Source: Pseudomonas lurida
Lineage (GTDB): Bacteria; Pseudomonadota; Gammaproteobacteria; Pseudomonadales; Pseudomonadaceae
DNA length: 64,000 nt
Direction of reading: 5' to 3'
Assembly: GCF_013522705.1 (NCBI RefSeq)
Contig: NZ_JAAMRE010000016.1
Location: forward strand, 1-64,000
Shown piece by piece: positions 1 to 8,816 of this stretch. Position 1 is the stretch's first letter. Each line of letters begins with the position of its first letter. Position numbers and translations under genes: made by a program. The notes beneath the pieces were generated by a model. The model ran no database searches. It was not told the DNA's origin and was given only the letters and a program-made list of their open reading frames with translations.

Positions 1-8
1 TAAAGAGC
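1..8 (-). promoter_or_regulatory. boxA antitermination element of an rRNA leader (cut by window edge)
   Basis: On the minus strand the window ends with GCTCTTTA, the start of the boxA antitermination signal found in bacterial rRNA leaders. It lies about 30 nt downstream of the innermost of three stable-RNA promoters. The 16S gene itself would lie outside the window to the left. Confidence 0.7.
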
Positions 9-37
9 GGTTGGTTAAGATCTTTCGTCTCAACCGA

Positions 38-72
38 GGCGCGCATTCTACAGCAGCCTCATTTGCTGTCAA
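38..72 (-). promoter_or_regulatory. rRNA operon promoter, proximal
   Basis: The minus strand reads TTGACA (67-72), a 16-nt spacer and TAGAAT (45-50), followed by a GC-rich discriminator (GCGCGCC). This is the classic architecture of growth-rate-controlled stable-RNA promoters. The DNA upstream is rich in A/T, like an UP element. It is the innermost of three tandem copies. Confidence 0.85.
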
Positions 73-147
73 GTGATTATTTTCAGAAGTTTTCGAAGAT
101 TTCTTCAACAACTTCAACCACTTGCGCCTCCGATCTCTCGTTAGCGG

Positions 148-182
148 GAGGCGAATTGTACAGCGTTACACGCTGCTGTCAA
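148..182 (-). promoter_or_regulatory. rRNA operon promoter, middle
   Basis: The minus strand reads TTGACA (177-182), a 16-nt spacer and TACAAT (155-160), followed by TCGC. Spacing is the same as in the proximal and distal copies, and the -35 region shares the extension TTGACAGCA with the proximal copy. Confidence 0.82.
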
Positions 183-350
183 CACCTCTTTTTCTCCGCT
201 TTCGAACGAGAAGATCGAAACGTTAATAGAGCCAAACAACCTTGCCCCATCAACTCCTTCTGGGCTTCGATAAACTGAAGCGATCCGCTGTCGAATTCTG
301 CGCAACTCTTTGTTTACCAAGGAGTTTTCCGTTTCGACTGCGCCGGAAGT

Positions 351-385
351 GGGGCGAATTATAGACTTCTGGAATCTGCCGTCAA
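351..385 (-). promoter_or_regulatory. rRNA operon promoter, distal
   Basis: The minus strand reads TTGACG (380-385), a 16-nt spacer and a consensus TATAAT (358-363), followed by TCGCCCC. An A/T-rich tract from about 386 to 420 sits where an UP element or Fis sites would be expected. The rest of 1-440 holds no convincing gene. Confidence 0.8.
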
Positions 386-441
386 GCGTTAATTTGATTT
401 TTCTATCAACTGTCTGAAAAAGCACCTTACGTTATCTAAAA

Positions 442-513
442 GCAGGCCCACACACTCTAAACTGAGCAATATATTGCTCAGCCATGTTCATTTGAGCATC
501 ATATAGGGCCTGC
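442..513. promoter_or_regulatory. Nested inverted repeats upstream of rhtA
   Basis: A perfect 20-bp palindrome, CTGAGCAATATATTGCTCAG, lies at 462-481. It is framed by an outer 8-bp inverted repeat, GCAGGCCC (442-449) and GGGCCTGC (506-513). The position 30-100 bp before the rhtA start suggests a regulator-binding site or an RNA stem. Which regulator binds is not known. Confidence 0.5.
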
Positions 514-542
514 CTCCCGAACGTGACCCGGACCCATTACTA

Positions 543-1430
543 ATGACCTCCTCTTCTCGCAGCCTGGTATCGACATTCTTTCCCGTCGGCCTGCTGTTGA
601 TCGCCATGGCGTCCATTCAAACCGGCGCCTCATTGGCCAAAAGTATGTTTCCTATCGTCGGTGCACAAGGAACAACGACCGTACGTTTGATTTTCGCCAG
701 CGTGATCATGCTGCTTCTACTGCGCCCATGGCGCGCAAGGCTGACAGCCAAATCGCTGCGTACTGTAATCATCTACGGGATGGCCCTGGGCGGAATGAAC
801 TTCCTCTTTTATATGTCACTGCGCAGCGTCCCACTGGGTGTCGCCGTAGCGCTTGAATTCACCGGCCCGCTTGCCGTCGCCATCTATACCTCGCGCCGAG
901 CGGTCGATTTCCTGTGGATAGCCCTCGCGATCGTCGGGCTGGTGCTCTTGATTCCTTTGGGTGAAGCCAGCCACGGAATTGATTTGCTCGGCGCCGGCTA
1001 TGCCCTGGGCGCGGGGATCTGCTGGGCACTCTATATCCTGTTCGGGCAGAAGGCGGGGAACGATAATGGCGTCCAAACCGCTGCTCTGGGGGTGTTGATC
1101 GCCGCACTGTTCGTGGCACCTATCGGCATTGTCCACGCAGGCACCGCCCTTCTGACGCCAGCGCTGATCCCGATTGGCATTGGAGTGGCCATTCTCTCCA
1201 CCGCCCTGCCCTACACACTTGAGATGATTGCGCTCACGCGCCTGCCCGCCCGCACCTTCGGCACGCTCATGAGTATCGAGCCGGCTTTCGGCGCGCTGTC
1301 CGGGCTGTTTTTCCTTCAGGAGCACTTATCCATAGCGCAGTGGATGGCCATCACCTGCATCATTCTGGCATCCATCGGAGCCACATTGACCATGCGTAAG
1401 GAGTCCAAACCGCTGGTCCCGGCGGATTAA
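543..1430 (+). CDS. rhtA: Threonine/homoserine exporter, EamA family (RhtA-like)
   Basis: This 295-residue inner-membrane protein is almost wholly hydrophobic, with about ten predicted helices arranged as two EamA repeats. That is the layout and length of RhtA, which exports threonine, homoserine and related amino acids using the proton gradient. Recognisable features are the early SIQTGASLAKSMFP segment and the late SIEPAFGALSG segment, where EamA proteins carry a conserved glutamate-proline. The start is ATG 543; no strong ribosome-binding site precedes it. It is a single gene with a palindromic site upstream. The substrate is inferred from family resemblance; another amino acid or small metabolite is possible. 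Confidence 0.82.
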   Translation: MTSSSRSLVSTFFPVGLLLIAMASIQTGASLAKSMFPIVGAQGTTTVRLIFASVIMLLLLRPWRARLTAKSLRTVIIYGMALGGMNFLFYMSLRSVPLGVAVALEFTGPLAVAIYTSRRAVDFLWIALAIVGLVLLIPLGEASHGIDLLGAGYALGAGICWALYILFGQKAGNDNGVQTAALGVLIAALFVAPIGIVHAGTALLTPALIPIGIGVAILSTALPYTLEMIALTRLPARTFGTLMSIEPAFGALSGLFFLQEHLSIAQWMAITCIILASIGATLTMRKESKPLVPAD

Positions 1431-1595
1431 GTCATCAACGCATGTAGATCTGGTATTTGCAGCGCATTTAGGCCATGTTTAGCCAGCAAACCAATCGCAT
1501 TCATGGAGTTTTTCGACAAGGACAGCACGAACGCTACGCTCGAGAGCGAATAGAGCCGACTTCAAACATTGCGAAGCGGCTATTTAAGGATGGGA

Positions 1596-1877
1596 ATGAA
1601 ACGAATTTTGATACTGTTGATGGTCGTAGCGATTGCTGGCTGTGCGGCGACCACAAAAACAGAAGTGAAAAGAGGCAAAAAAGGACTGCACATCAACTGC
1701 TCCGGCCTGTCCTCCTCCTGGGATCAGTGCTACACCAGCGCAACCCATTCCTGCGGCACCAAGGGCTACCGGGTCATCGCGAAGTCCGGTGACAATTCCG
1801 AAGAGCCAGGTGACTACCCTTTCGGCCTGAACCCTGCCGGCTATACCAGTCGCAGCATGATCGTGATTTGCAAGTAG
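1596..1877 (+). CDS. Small lipoprotein of unknown function
   Basis: This 93-residue protein has a short positive N-terminus, a hydrophobic segment and a lipobox ending in IAGC, so it is probably a lipid-anchored envelope protein. The mature part carries several cysteines (INCSG, DQCYT, HSCGTKGY, VICK at the end) that could form disulfides in the periplasm. I chose ATG 1596 because AAGGA lies 6 nt upstream; ATG 1590 is the alternative. No known domain is recognised. It is tail-to-tail with the aminopeptidase gene. Confidence 0.65.
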   Translation: MKRILILLMVVAIAGCAATTKTEVKRGKKGLHINCSGLSSSWDQCYTSATHSCGTKGYRVIAKSGDNSEEPGDYPFGLNPAGYTSRSMIVICK

Positions 1878-1933
1878 TCGGGCTCAAAGCGTGCGTCGAC
1901 TGCCTGGCCGACGCCCACTTGAAATGGCAATCA

Positions 1934-3742
1934 TCAAATCGGTGTCGTACGCACCTGCAACCATTCAAGCCCCGCACCGCTGAGCAAAGGGCTCAAGCGC
2001 TCACGCACCTGTTCATGGTAAGCGTTGAGCCACGCGCGCTCATCCGCCGTCAACATGGAAGACTCCAGGCAACGGGTGTCGATTGGGCATAAGGTCAAGG
2101 TTTCGAACTTGAGGAACTCACCAAACTCAGTCCTGCCCGCCTCGCGATTCAACGCCAGGTTTTCGATTCGCACACCCCAACGTCCAGGGCGGTAGGTGCC
2201 GGGTTCGATAGACGTGATCATTCCGGGTTGCATCGCAGTCTGCGGCGCAGGCGCGGCCTGATAGGCAATCACCTGCGGGCCTTCGTGCACGTTGAGGAAA
2301 TAACCTACGCCGTGGCCCGTGCCATGTCCGTAATCCACGCCATCGGCCCAGATCGGCGCACGAGCGATCGCGTCCAGCAACGGCGACAAGATACCCTTGG
2401 GGAAATGCGCACGGGACAACGCAATCACCCCCTTGAGCACACGAGTGCAGTCACGCTTTTGCTCATCGCTCGGCATACCGACAGGCACCATCCGTGTAAT
2501 GTCCGTAGTGCCGCCCAGATACTGGCCACCCGAATCGATCAGCAACAGGCCATCACCTTCGATAACCGCGTGCTCTTCTTCGGTGGCGTGGTAATGGGGC
2601 ATAGCGCCATTGGCATTGAATGCCGCAATGGTGTTGAAACTCAGCGATACATAATCGGGACGACGCGCACGCGCAGCCGTCAGGCGCTCATCGATCGTCA
2701 GCTCGGTAATGCGCTCATGTCCCAGCGCACTGTCCAGCCAGGCGAAGAATTCGCACAACGCAGCGCCATCCTGCTCCATGGCCCGGCGGATATGCTCTGC
2801 ATCGGCCAGGCTCTTGCGCGATTTAGCCAGTGTGGTCGGGTTAAGCCCTTCGATCAGCTTGACGCCGGCATTCAGGCTTTCCAGCAGACCGGCTGTCACG
2901 CGAGCCGGGTCAACCTGCACACTGGCGCCCGGCGGAACGCCACGTAGCGCGTTCGCTACCTCGTTGTAGTCACGTAGCGTCACGCCGTCCTGCTCAAGCG
3001 CAGCGCGCAACTCGGCGTCGACTTTACCCAATGCCACGAACAACGTGGCCTGTTGCTGATTGATCAATGCAAAAGACACAAACACCGGGTTGAACGACAC
3101 GTCACCGCCACGCAGGTTGAACAACCAGGCGATGTCATCCAGCGTGGCGATGAAATGCCAATCGGCGCCGTTCTCTTTCAAACTGGCGCGCAGCGCAGCG
3201 AGCTTCTCGCCTCGGCTGACAGTCGCCTGTGGCGGAAGGTGCTGATAGATCGGCTGCTCGGGCAGGCTCGGGCGATCTTTCCAGACCTCATTGAGCAGGT
3301 CGATGTCGGTGCGCAGGCGCGCGCCACGCTCTGCCAGCCTGGCACTCAGGGTTCGCGCCGACGCGACCGCCATCACCGCGCCGTCCACCGCAACCACGCC
3401 GCCTTCAGGTGTCTGTTCGGCAAGCCAGTCCAAGGGGCCGGGCTGGCCCGGCTGCAACTTCACAAGCTCGATACCACTGCCCTTCAGTTCCTTGGTTGCC
3501 TGCTCCCAGTAACGGCTGTCGGCCCAAACACCGGCGAAGTCGGCGGTAACAACCAGCGTGCCCACCGAGCCATGGAATCCAGACAGCCATTGTCGCCCTT
3601 GCCAGTAACCCGGCAGGTACTCCGACAAATGCGGATCGGCCGACGGCACCAGCAGGGCATGAATGCCTTCGCGGCTCATCAGCTCACGGGTATGCGCCAG
3701 GCGCTGCGGAACCGTTCCATGGATCAAAGGCTGCGTGCTCAT
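1934..3742 (-). CDS. Xaa-Pro aminopeptidase (aminopeptidase P, M24B)
   Basis: This 602-residue cytoplasmic peptidase removes an N-terminal residue that precedes proline. Two creatinase-type N-terminal domains (about 10-140 and 170-310) lead into the pita-bread catalytic domain. Its five metal ligands can be read as D403, D414, H477 (in GHGTGHG), E513 (SIEPG) and E527 (IEN). A C-terminal extension after residue 535 fits the long, eukaryote-like APP1 type rather than E. coli PepP of about 440 residues. AGGAG precedes the ATG. It lies 49 bp downstream of the cysteine desulfurase gene and is probably cotranscribed with it. Confidence 0.9.
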   Translation of the reverse strand: MSTQPLIHGTVPQRLAHTRELMSREGIHALLVPSADPHLSEYLPGYWQGRQWLSGFHGSVGTLVVTADFAGVWADSRYWEQATKELKGSGIELVKLQPGQPGPLDWLAEQTPEGGVVAVDGAVMAVASARTLSARLAERGARLRTDIDLLNEVWKDRPSLPEQPIYQHLPPQATVSRGEKLAALRASLKENGADWHFIATLDDIAWLFNLRGGDVSFNPVFVSFALINQQQATLFVALGKVDAELRAALEQDGVTLRDYNEVANALRGVPPGASVQVDPARVTAGLLESLNAGVKLIEGLNPTTLAKSRKSLADAEHIRRAMEQDGAALCEFFAWLDSALGHERITELTIDERLTAARARRPDYVSLSFNTIAAFNANGAMPHYHATEEEHAVIEGDGLLLIDSGGQYLGGTTDITRMVPVGMPSDEQKRDCTRVLKGVIALSRAHFPKGILSPLLDAIARAPIWADGVDYGHGTGHGVGYFLNVHEGPQVIAYQAAPAPQTAMQPGMITSIEPGTYRPGRWGVRIENLALNREAGRTEFGEFLKFETLTLCPIDTRCLESSMLTADERAWLNAYHEQVRERLSPLLSGAGLEWLQVRTTPI

Positions 3743-3791
3743 TGTGTCTCCTGCTAACCACGAATAATTGTTATGTGTTGCGACTGAAAAC

Positions 3792-4952
3792 TCAGACCGC
3801 CCAGAACGCCGGTGCAGTGGCGAGTGCCGCCTTGATCAACTGAACCGCCTGGTCGATGTCCTGCTCGGTGGTAAACCGCCCCAGGCTCAAGCGAATGGTA
3901 CGACCGGCGCTGCGGGCGTCATGGCCCAATGCCAGAAGTACATGGGACGGCGCATTGTTGGCCGAGTTGCAGGCCGACGTCGCGGAAAACGCGATGCCTG
4001 CACTCAACGCAGCCGAGTTGAATTCACCTTCGCCAAACGTAAGGCTCAGGGTGTGGGGGATACGTTCGGTGGGGCTGCCGTTGAGGCGCACGCCGGCTAC
4101 GCCGTCCAACTGCTGGAGCAAACGCTGACGCAACGTCATCACCTTGGCGTTCTCCTCGACAAATGACTCGGACGCCAAGGCAAACGCCGCTCCCATGCCG
4201 GCAATCTGATGGGTCGCCAGAGTGCCGGAGCGCAAGCCGCCCTCATGCCCACCGCCGTGAATCTGTGCCGATACCTTCTGCTGCGCACGCGCCCCTACGT
4301 ACAGCGCGCCGATGCCCTTGGGGCCATACAGCTTGTGCGCGGAAAACGACATCAGGTCCACCGGCCACTGCGCCAGGTCAATCGCGACCTTACCCGCCCC
4401 CTGCGCCGCATCCACATGCAGCAAGGCCCCTTGGTCACGCACGCGCGCGCCGATGGCGGGGATGTCGTTAAGGGTACCCAGTTCGTTATTCACCAGCATC
4501 AGCGACACCAGGAACGTGTCATCGCGCAATGCCTCGCTGACCGCCTCGACGCTGATCAAACCATCGGCGTCCGGCACCAGGTAGGTCACGGCCACGCCGG
4601 CCTCCTGCAGCTGCCGCGCGGTATCCAGGGTGGCCTTGTGTTCGATCTGGCTGGTGATGATGTGCCCACCCGCGATGCCACGCGCCTGGGCCACGCCCTT
4701 GATCGCGAGGTTGTTGGATTCAGTCGCACCGGAAGTCCAGACGATCTGCTCAGGCTGCGCTCCCACCAACTCGGCGACCTGACGTCGCGCCTGCTCGACC
4801 GTGTGCCTGGCCGCCTGGCCGAAGGCATGGGAGCTGGACGCCGGGTTACCGAAATTGGCATTGAAGCCCAGGCATTCGACCATCACCTGGATGACCCGCT
4901 CATCCACCGGTGTGGTGGCGGCGTAGTCGAAATACAACGGACGTTTAGTCAT
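3792..4952 (-). CDS. Cysteine desulfurase, class V aminotransferase (IscS/NifS family)
   Basis: This 386-residue PLP enzyme takes sulfur from cysteine and gives alanine plus an enzyme persulfide. The pocket motifs are FDYAATTP near the start, [13 protein letters not shown], and the PLP lysine K207 in [12 protein letters not shown]. The active-site cysteine is C328 in [13 protein letters not shown]. That loop differs from the canonical IscS loop (SGSACTSASLEPS). No iscU, hscA or fdx genes are adjacent, so this is a stand-alone sulfurtransferase rather than the housekeeping Isc enzyme. ATG 4952 was chosen; an in-frame TTG lies three codons upstream. Confidence 0.88.
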   Translation of the reverse strand: MTKRPLYFDYAATTPVDERVIQVMVECLGFNANFGNPASSSHAFGQAARHTVEQARRQVAELVGAQPEQIVWTSGATESNNLAIKGVAQARGIAGGHIITSQIEHKATLDTARQLQEAGVAVTYLVPDADGLISVEAVSEALRDDTFLVSLMLVNNELGTLNDIPAIGARVRDQGALLHVDAAQGAGKVAIDLAQWPVDLMSFSAHKLYGPKGIGALYVGARAQQKVSAQIHGGGHEGGLRSGTLATHQIAGMGAAFALASESFVEENAKVMTLRQRLLQQLDGVAGVRLNGSPTERIPHTLSLTFGEGEFNSAALSAGIAFSATSACNSANNAPSHVLLALGHDARSAGRTIRLSLGRFTTEQDIDQAVQLIKAALATAPAFWAV

Positions 4953-5129
4953 GACGTTCAAACACTCGCAGAGCAGGTTCCCGAGAGCAGTGTCTCAGGG
5001 GCATTGACCGGAACAAGGTCATCAGGTTTACCCGATCGGATGCCATTAAAGAAGGACCACTTTATTTAATTGTGCGTAGGAACGCTCCTGAAATTCAGCT
5101 TAACAGGCTGAAGCGGCCCCAAGGAAAAC

Positions 5130-5169
5130 AAAAAGCCCGAGGATTCTTGAAGGAAACCTCGGGCTTTTT
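5130..5169. terminator. Bidirectional intrinsic terminator
   Basis: A stem AAAGCCCGAGG/CCTCGGGCTTT is flanked by an A tract on the left and a T tract on the right, so it can terminate in either direction. It directly follows the small lipoprotein gene on the minus strand and separates it from the cysteine desulfurase gene. Confidence 0.88.
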
Positions 5170-5184
5170 GCCGCCGAACGGGGG

Positions 5185-5454
5185 TCAACTGGGGCGCCCG
5201 TGCAACGTGATGCTGCGCTCGGCGTTCATTTCGCCCTGCCTATCAAAGCCGAAGGGTTTGGCCGGCTGGCCGTTCAACGCTGCGCGCTGGCGTTGGTATT
5301 CGTCAAAAGACAGTCCGCGACGACTCAACGATTCCAGCGCCAGTTGCTTGGTTTCTTCCGCTGAGTAAGGACGCAACTCAGGGGCAGGATGGTTCGCACA
5401 ACCGGCGAGTACAGAGACGACAAGTAATAGGGAAACAGCAAGAAAACGGTGCAT
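5185..5454 (-). CDS. Small lipoprotein of unknown function
   Basis: This 89-residue protein begins MHRFLAVSLLLVVSVLAGC, a clear lipoprotein signal with lipobox VLAGC. The mature chain is short and polar (PYSAEETKQLALESLSRRGLSFDEYQRQRAAL) and is probably helical. ATG 5454 is preceded by AGGA at a usable distance. The next gene on the minus strand lies beyond a strong terminator, so it is probably monocistronic. I do not recognise a functional family. Confidence 0.68.
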   Translation of the reverse strand: MHRFLAVSLLLVVSVLAGCANHPAPELRPYSAEETKQLALESLSRRGLSFDEYQRQRAALNGQPAKPFGFDRQGEMNAERSITLHGRPS

Positions 5455-5493
5455 GGCGGCGGTCCTGAGAGAGAGGTTCAAGTCAATGAACAC

Positions 5494-5845
5494 AGGCTAC
5501 TCCCGCCCCTGCAGAGTGAAAAATCATCGTCCTTGATAGTTGCTATCAACCTTTCCGGCACCTTCGATAGCCATCACATATATTCCTTATTAATCTATAA
5601 ATATAAAAATACAGTCATTTACGGAATAACAATGACCTTCTATAAATGCGCTCAACACGCCGAAACTGTTTGCTGCACAACTGTTGTCCAGGCAACAGCT
5701 CTTCAACAAAACAGCAGGCAGGCAACAGCCGCTTTGCAACGCTAAGCCCGCAGGCCCCGACAGCCCAGGCCTGCGGCTATTGGTACAGCTCTTGCTCAAC
5801 CCGGTGCACACCCTGTTACGAACTCTGTTGAAAAAGGAACTGTGC
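5494..5845 (+). other. Regulatory region upstream of msuE
   Basis: These 352 bases hold no convincing gene. There is an A/T-rich tract framed by TATTCC (5581-5586) and GGAATA (5623-5628), a CysB-like arrangement by eye only. An inverted repeat CTGTTG (5681-5686) / CAACAG (5693-5698) and a related GGCAACAG at about 5720 could be activator sites. A sigma54 promoter lies at 5780-5796. Together they suggest dual control by sulfur status and an enhancer-binding protein. Confidence 0.5.
5780..5796 (+). promoter_or_regulatory. Sigma54 (-24/-12) promoter of msuEDC-sfnR
   Basis: The sequence TTGGTACAGCTCTTGCT contains GG at 5782-5783 and GC at 5794-5795 with exactly 10 nt between. It fits the RpoN consensus YTGGCACG-N4-TTGCW apart from T for C in the first block. 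It lies 50 nt before the msuE start. The last gene of the cluster encodes a sigma54 activator, which supports the call. Confidence 0.75.
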
Positions 5846-6409
5846 ATGACCCGCCCTCTGAACGTTGTCGCCCTCTCCGGGGGAGCCTGGCGCCCGTCTC
5901 GAACACGTGTACTGGCCCAAGCGCTGCTGAATGAACTGGCCACGCGATTGCCAATCCAGTCCACGCTGATCGAACTGGGCGACATCGCCCGGCCATTAGG
6001 CGCGGCCCTGTCGCGCGACGAGTTACCCGCCGAGATCGAAGCTCAACTGCTGAGTATCGAACAGGCCGATCTGCTGATCGTTGCCGCGCCGGTGTATCGC
6101 GGCTCTTACCCAGGCCTGCTCAAGCACCTGTTCGACCTGATAGGTCTCAACGCGCTGGTCAACACGCCGGTTCTGCTGGCGGCCACCGGCGGCAGCGAAC
6201 GGCACGCGCTTGTGCTGGATCATCAGCTGCGTCCGCTGTTCAGCTTCTTCCAGGCACTGACCCTGCCCATCGGTGTGTACGCCACTGAAGCCGACTTTAC
6301 CGACTACCAGATCACCAGCGAGCTACTGAAAGGCCGTATCCAACTGGCTGCCGAGCGCGCTGCGCCGCTGCTGGCCGTGCATGCGCCCTCACTGTTGAAA
6401 ATTGCCTGA
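5846..6409 (+). CDS. msuE: NAD(P)H-dependent FMN reductase MsuE
   Basis: This 187-residue flavodoxin-fold reductase supplies FMNH2 to the two monooxygenases encoded next to it. The N-terminal VVALSGGAWRPSRTRVLAQ is the phosphate-binding loop of the SsuE/MsuE family, and VAAPVYRGSYPGLLKHLFDL plus LLAATGGSERHALVLDHQLRPLF are typical later motifs. ATG 5846 was chosen because AAAGGA lies 7 nt upstream and the family starts here; upstream in-frame codons have no homologous content. The gene is first in the operon, 12 bp before msuD. Confidence 0.88.
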   Translation: MTRPLNVVALSGGAWRPSRTRVLAQALLNELATRLPIQSTLIELGDIARPLGAALSRDELPAEIEAQLLSIEQADLLIVAAPVYRGSYPGLLKHLFDLIGLNALVNTPVLLAATGGSERHALVLDHQLRPLFSFFQALTLPIGVYATEADFTDYQITSELLKGRIQLAAERAAPLLAVHAPSLLKIA

Positions 6410-6421
6410 GGATAATGAGTC

Positions 6422-7561
6422 ATGGATGTTTTCTGGTTCTTGCCCACCCACGGCGACGGTCATTACCTGGGCACCACTCAAGGTGCACGGCCGGTGACAC
6501 TCAATTACCTCAAGCAGGTCGCCCAGGCCGCTGACAGCCTGGGTTACCACGGCGTGCTGATTCCCACCGGGCGCTCGTGCGAAGATTCCTGGGTAATCGC
6601 CTCGGCGCTGGTGCCATTGACCGAGCGCCTGCGCTACCTGGTAGCGATTCGCCCAGGCATCATCTCGCCCACGGTATCTGCACGGATGGCGGCGACCTTG
6701 GATCGCCTGTCCAACGGGCGCTTGCTGATCAACGTGGTCACCGGTGGCGATCCGGATGAAAACCGCGGCGACGGCAGCTTTCTCGACCATGCCGAACGCT
6801 ACGAAGTCTCTGACGAATTCCTCAGAATCTGGCGTCGCGTCCTTCAGGGCGAATCCGTGGACTTCAAAGGCAAGCACCTGCACGTACAGAACGCCAAGGC
6901 CCTTTACCCACCGGTGCAGAAGCCCTATCCGCCGCTGTACTTCGGCGGCTCCTCGGACGCGGCCCATGACTTGGCCGCCGAGCAGGTCGACGTGTACCTG
7001 ACCTGGGGCGAACCGCCTGCCGCCGTCGCGGAAAAACTCGCCGATGTGCGTGAACGCGCCGCTCGCCACGGGCGCACCGTGAAGTTCGGCATCCGCCTGC
7101 ATGTAATCGTGCGCGAGACCGAAGAAGACGCCTGGAAAGCCGCCGACAAATTGATCGAGCACATCAGCGACGAGACCATCGCCGCCGCGCAAAAATCCTT
7201 TTCGCGCTTTGACTCCGAAGGCCAGCGACGCATGGCCGCCCTGCATGCCGGTCGCCGCGACAACCTGGAAATCGCTCCCAACCTGTGGGCCGGCGTCGGC
7301 CTGGTGCGCGGCGGCGCCGGAACTGCCCTGGTGGGCAACCCACAGCAAGTGGCCGAGCGCATCAAGGAGTACGCGGACCTGGGCATCGAGAGTTTCATCT
7401 TTTCCGGCTACCCCCATTTGGAAGAGGCGTATCGCTTTGCCGAACAGGTATTTCCATTGCTGCCCGAGCCCTACGCCAGCCTGGCCGGGCGTGGCATCAC
7501 CAACCTCACCGGCCCGTTCGGCGAAATGATTGCCAACGATGTATTGCCCGCGAAGCACTGA
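6422..7561 (+). CDS. msuD: FMNH2-dependent alkanesulfonate monooxygenase MsuD
   Basis: This 379-residue TIM-barrel flavin monooxygenase cleaves the C-S bond of short alkanesulfonates such as methanesulfonate, releasing sulfite. The start [17 protein letters not shown] and the blocks [35 protein letters not shown] and [28 protein letters not shown] are nearly colinear with E. coli SsuD. Position next to msuE and msuC, rather than in an ssuEADCB set, favours the MsuD name. GAGGA precedes the ATG. No transporter gene is linked, so substrate uptake must be encoded elsewhere. Confidence 0.88.
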   Translation: MDVFWFLPTHGDGHYLGTTQGARPVTLNYLKQVAQAADSLGYHGVLIPTGRSCEDSWVIASALVPLTERLRYLVAIRPGIISPTVSARMAATLDRLSNGRLLINVVTGGDPDENRGDGSFLDHAERYEVSDEFLRIWRRVLQGESVDFKGKHLHVQNAKALYPPVQKPYPPLYFGGSSDAAHDLAAEQVDVYLTWGEPPAAVAEKLADVRERAARHGRTVKFGIRLHVIVRETEEDAWKAADKLIEHISDETIAAAQKSFSRFDSEGQRRMAALHAGRRDNLEIAPNLWAGVGLVRGGAGTALVGNPQQVAERIKEYADLGIESFIFSGYPHLEEAYRFAEQVFPLLPEPYASLAGRGITNLTGPFGEMIANDVLPAKH

Positions 7562-7618
7562 TCGACGCAGCGGTGGGAGCGGCGCCGGCCATTCCCACCT
7601 CGATAAAGAGGAATACCC

Positions 7619-8806
7619 GTGACAGCTAAACCTCACAGCGTCCCGCCATCACCGTTGCAGACCGCCAAACTGCTGGCCGCCGAATTCGCTCTCACTGCGG
7701 TTAAGCGCGACGAACACGGTGGCACGCCCAAAACCGAACGTGATGCCCTGCGCCAGAGCGGCCTGCTGGCACTCAGCATCCCTGCGCAATACGGTGGGCT
7801 GGGAGCAACGTGGAGCACCACAATGGCGGTCGTGCGCGAATTCGCCAAGGTCGACAGTTCCATCGCCCACGTCTTCGGCTTCCACCACCTGATGCTCGCC
7901 ACCGTGCGCCTGTTTTCACGGCCGGACCAATGGCAGCCGTGGTTCGAACAGACCGCACGCAAGAACTGGTTCTGGGGCAACGCCCTCAACCCGCTGGACA
8001 CCCGCACCGTGGTAAAGGATTTCGGCGGCTGGCGAGAGTTTTCCGGTAAGAAAAGTTTCTGCTCCGGAGCCAGCGATTCCCAAATGCTGATCGCCTCCGC
8101 AGTGGACGAGAACGCTGGCGGCAAATTGCTGATTGCCGCCATCCCCAGCGGCCGCAGCGGCATTACTTTGCACAATGATTGGAACAACATCGGCCAGCGC
8201 CAGACCGACAGCGGCAGCGCGAGCTTCGAACGGGTACGTGTGGAGGAATCGGAATTGCTGCTCGACCCGGGCCCACTGAGTACCCCTTTTGCCTGCCTGC
8301 GGCCGCTGATTGCGCAGTTGACCTTTACCCATATGTTTCTCGGCATTGCAGAAGGCGCCTTTGCAGAGGCACGCCACTACACCCTCACCGAGAGCCGCCC
8401 GTGGCACAAGTCCGGCGCCCAAGGCGTAGACCAGGACCCTTACGTGCTGCATCACTACGGCGAGTTCTGGGTGGCGCTCGAAAGCGTACGCCTGCTGGTC
8501 GAACGCGCCGCCGATTTACTGGATGAGGCCTGGGCCAAAGGACCGGCCTTGGGTGAAAAGCAACGGGGTCAATTAGCGATTGCCATTGCCACCGCCAAAG
8601 TCGCCGCCACTCGCCAAGGCCTGGATTTGTGCAGTCGTCTGTTCGAAGTCACCGGCGCGCGGTCCACCCACGCATCGCTGCGCCTGGACCGACACTGGCG
8701 CAACCTGCGCACGCAAACCCTGCACGACCCGGTGGACTACAAGCTCCACGAACTGGGGGACTGGGCGTTGAACCAGTCCCTGCCGACTCCAACGTTCTAC
8801 TCCTGA
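7619..8806 (+). CDS. msuC: FMNH2-dependent monooxygenase of the acyl-CoA dehydrogenase fold (MsuC/SfnC)
   Basis: This 395-residue protein has the acyl-CoA dehydrogenase fold but belongs with the flavin monooxygenases used in sulfur acquisition (MsuC, SfnC, DszC type). Such enzymes oxidise methanesulfinate to methanesulfonate or act on sulfones. Visible blocks are SIPAQYGGLGATWS, DSSIAHVFGFHHLML and the C-terminal FEVTGARSTHASLRLDRHWRNLRTQTLHDP. GTG 7619 is taken as start, with GAGG 7 nt upstream. It lies 57 bp after msuD and 10 bp before the regulator gene. Confidence 0.82.
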   Translation: MTAKPHSVPPSPLQTAKLLAAEFALTAVKRDEHGGTPKTERDALRQSGLLALSIPAQYGGLGATWSTTMAVVREFAKVDSSIAHVFGFHHLMLATVRLFSRPDQWQPWFEQTARKNWFWGNALNPLDTRTVVKDFGGWREFSGKKSFCSGASDSQMLIASAVDENAGGKLLIAAIPSGRSGITLHNDWNNIGQRQTDSGSASFERVRVEESELLLDPGPLSTPFACLRPLIAQLTFTHMFLGIAEGAFAEARHYTLTESRPWHKSGAQGVDQDPYVLHHYGEFWVALESVRLLVERAADLLDEAWAKGPALGEKQRGQLAIAIATAKVAATRQGLDLCSRLFEVTGARSTHASLRLDRHWRNLRTQTLHDPVDYKLHELGDWALNQSLPTPTFYS

Positions 8807-8816
8807 GAGGTGCCTC

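Noticed and set aside
63..425. Two short open frames in the first 425 bp, on opposite strands
   Set aside because: They overlie the three rRNA promoters, have no ribosome-binding site and no recognisable protein content.
4962..5129. Possible riboswitch in the leader of the cysteine desulfurase gene
   Set aside because: I looked for SAM and other known sulfur-linked motifs and found no diagnostic stems; the short repeats seen are not consistent with a known class.
6389..7636. A 415-codon open frame antisense to msuD
   Set aside because: It mirrors a well-supported gene in G+C-rich DNA, where antisense frames stay open by codon bias. Its translation is low in complexity and shows no family motif.
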